The notes below the pieces were generated by a model. It did no database searches, was not told the DNA's origin, and was given only the letters and a program-made list of their open reading frames with translations. Below, piece after piece: positions 62,293 through 64,000 of a stretch of 64,000 bases of DNA (the stretch's first letter is position 1; each line of letters opens with the position of its first letter). The DNA comes from Shinella zoogloeoides (lineage in GTDB: Bacteria > Pseudomonadota > Alphaproteobacteria > Rhizobiales > Rhizobiaceae). The stretch covers positions 4,084,501-4,148,500 of the forward strand of contig NZ_CP093528.1 in assembly GCF_022682305.1 (NCBI RefSeq), given 5' to 3'. Position numbers and translations under genes: made by a program.

Positions 62293-62316
62293 CCGTCTCT
62301 GTAGTGGGGCTGCCCC

Positions 62317-64000
62317 TTATTCGTCGCCCATCTTGAGCGCCGCGATGAAGGCTTCCTGCGGGATTTCCACCTTGCCGAACTGGCGCATGCGCTTCTTGCC
62401 GGCCTTCTGCTTGTCGAGCAGCTTGCGCTTGCGGGTGGCGTCGCCGCCGTAGCACTTGGCGGTCACGTCCTTGCGCAGCGCCGAGATGGTCTCGCGGGCG
62501 ATCACGTTGCCGCCGATGGCGGCCTGGATCGGGATCTTGAACATGTGCTTCGGGATCAGCTCCTTGAGCTTCTCGCACATGTCGCGGCCACGCTTTTCGG
62601 CGGCCATGCGGTGCACCATCATGGAAAGCGCGTCGACCGGCTCGCCGTTGACGAGGATCGACATCTTCACCAGATGGCCTTCCTGGTGGTCGGTGATCTG
62701 GTAGTCGAAGGAGGCGTAGCCCTTGGAAATCGACTTCAGGCGGTCGTAGAAGTCGAAGACGACTTCGTTGAGCGGCAGGTCGTAGGTCAGCATGGCGCGC
62801 GTGCCGACATAGGTCAGTTCGACCTGGATGCCGCGGCGGTCCTGGCAGAGCTTGAGGATGCCGCCGAGATAGTCGTCCGGCGTCAGGATCGTTGCACGGA
62901 TCCACGGCTCGTGGATTTCCGAGATCTTCACGACGTCGGGCATGTCGGCCGGGTTGTGCAGCTCGCGCATCGAGCCGTCGGTCATGTAGAGCTGATAGAC
63001 GACCGAAGGTGCGGTCGCGATCAGGTCGAGGTCGAATTCGCGCTCCAGGCGCTCCTGGATGATTTCGAGATGCAGGAGGCCGAGGAAGCCGCAGCGGAAG
63101 CCGAAGCCGAGCGCCGCCGAGCTTTCCATCTCGAAGGAGAACGAGGCGTCGTTGAGGCGCAGCTTGCCCATCGCCGAGCGCAGGTCCTCGAAATCGGCCG
63201 CATCGACCGGGAAGAGGCCGCAGAAGACGACCGGCTGGGCCGGCTTGAAGCCCGGCAGGGCCTTGGCGGTCGGGCGCTTGTCCTCGGTGATCGTGTCGCC
63301 GACGCGGGTATCGGCCACTTCCTTGATCGAGGCGGTGATGAAGCCGATCTCTCCCGGGCCGAGCGAATCCATCGCCACCATCTTCGGCGTCAGCACGCCG
63401 ACGCGCTCGACGGTGTATTTCGCGTCCGTGCCCATCATGCGCACGGTCTGGCCCTTGGAAAGCCGGCCCTCGATGACGCGCACGAGAACCATGACGCCGA
63501 GATAGGTGTCGTACCAGCTGTCGACCAGCAGCGCCTTCAGCGGTGCCTTCTCGCCGCCCTCGCTCTTCGGCGCGGGCAGGCGCTGGACGATGGCTTCCAG
63601 CACGTCGGGAATGCCGAGGCCCGTCTTGGCCGAGATGAGCACGGCGTCGGAGGCGTCGATGCCGATCACTTCCTCGATCTGCTCCTTGATGCGGTCCGGT
63701 TCGGCCGCCGGCAGGTCGATCTTGTTGAGGACGGTGACCAGTTCGTGGTTGTTGTCGATCGCCTGGTAGACGTTGGCGAGCGTCTGGGCTTCCACGCCCT
63801 GGGAAGCGTCGACCACCAGCAGCGAGCCTTCGCAGGCCGACAGCGAGCGCGAGACCTCGTAGGCGAAGTCGACGTGGCCGGGCGTGTCGATGAGGTTCAG
63901 CACATAGGTCTCGCCGTCATTGGCCTTGTAGTGCAGGCGCACCGTCTGGGCCTTGATGGTGATGCCGCGCTCGCGCTCGATATCCATGTTGTCGAGAACC
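62317..64000 (-). CDS. lepA: Elongation factor 4 (LepA), 5' end outside the window
   Basis: LepA, a translational GTPase that back-translocates or assists initiation. The visible part begins in [20 protein letters not shown] (G2 region) and includes [10 protein letters not shown] (G3) and [14 protein letters not shown] (G4), the EF-G-like domains II and III, domain V and the unique C-terminal domain ([35 protein letters not shown]). The Walker A (G1) and true start lie beyond base 64000. No internal defect is visible in the part shown. Confidence 0.97.
   Translation of the reverse strand, partial: VLDNMDIERERGITIKAQTVRLHYKANDGETYVLNLIDTPGHVDFAYEVSRSLSACEGSLLVVDASQGVEAQTLANVYQAIDNNHELVTVLNKIDLPAAEPDRIKEQIEEVIGIDASDAVLISAKTGLGIPDVLEAIVQRLPAPKSEGGEKAPLKALLVDSWYDTYLGVMVLVRVIEGRLSKGQTVRMMGTDAKYTVERVGVLTPKMVAMDSLGPGEIGFITASIKEVADTRVGDTITEDKRPTAKALPGFKPAQPVVFCGLFPVDAADFEDLRSAMGKLRLNDASFSFEMESSAALGFGFRCGFLGLLHLEIIQERLEREFDLDLIATAPSVVYQLYMTDGSMRELHNPADMPDVVKISEIHEPWIRATILTPDDYLGGILKLCQDRRGIQVELTYVGTRAMLTYDLPLNEVVFDFYDRLKSISKGYASFDYQITDHQEGHLVKMSILVNGEPVDALSMMVHRMAAEKRGRDMCEKLKELIPKHMFKIPIQAAIGGNVIARETISALRKDVTAKCYGGDATRKRKLLDKQKAGKKRMRQFGKVEIPQEAFIAALKMGDE

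Overview
The window is ordinary chromosomal DNA of an alphaproteobacterium, most likely a Rhizobiaceae member (Rhizobium/Agrobacterium/Shinella-like). Supporting signs are high GC, a PolA with intact proofreading, a DWEEF-tailed chemoreceptor, an Irr-type iron box before a membrane ferritin (mbfA), TTAA-N7-TTAAC sites matching the CtrA consensus, and the carrier-protein aminoacylation operon first described in rhizobia. I see no insertion sequence, prophage, CRISPR array, tRNA or rRNA. Genes are densely packed on both strands and none is obviously broken. The right edge cuts lepA.

Layout. 0-4 kb: polA and a secreted GH5 glucanase. 4.4-10.2 kb: the most interesting locus, a five-gene operon of carrier protein, acyl-CoA-dehydrogenase-fold flavoprotein, amino acid:[carrier protein] ligase, DUF1839 protein and GH2 beta-mannosidase-like enzyme. 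10-19 kb: YigZ/IMPACT protein, 1-Cys peroxiredoxin, a TetR/membrane-protein pair around a perfect 18-bp palindrome, HAD phosphatase, recF-moeB, a 2-hydroxyacid dehydrogenase, an SH3 protein and a PfkB sugar/nucleoside kinase. 18.6-21.4 kb: efp divergent from epmA-epmB, that is EF-P and its two modification enzymes. 21-27 kb: chemoreceptor, CysZ-like protein, VOC/TetR pair, nth, DUF2244 and an Ada-like methyltransferase. 27-33 kb: a minus-strand run mgsA-glk-ABC exporter-dapB-gpmA, then mepA. 33-42 kb: yejABEF peptide importer, ghrA, ybaK and an M29 peptidase. 42-48 kb: NAD(P)H oxidoreductase, xseA and a Gtr-like glycosylation module. 48-54 kb: small regulators, a deacetylase-fold hydrolase, rhtA-like exporter, OmpA lipoprotein, truncated haemoglobin, YiiX-like hydrolase and mbfA. 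54-64 kb: translation genes pheT, pheS, a kinase-like gene, rplT, rpmI and infC (AUU start), followed by an alpha/beta hydrolase, a transglutaminase-like protein and lepA.

How the main locus may work (inference). The ligase charges the carrier protein's phosphopantetheine with a small amino acid. The flavoprotein may oxidise the bound aminoacyl group. The DUF1839 protein, in which I see a possible Cys-His-Asp triad and a BtrH-like sequence pattern, could transfer the group to an acceptor. The GH2 enzyme suggests that the acceptor or product is a glycan. The pathway's product is, to my knowledge, not established.

Regulatory DNA includes three consensus CtrA-type boxes, one Irr/ICE box, several inverted repeats in divergent promoters, and strong intrinsic terminators. 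One terminator lies only 24 bp upstream of the kinase-pheS-pheT genes. A 34-residue membrane protein gene sits between mbfA and pheT with its own CtrA-type box.
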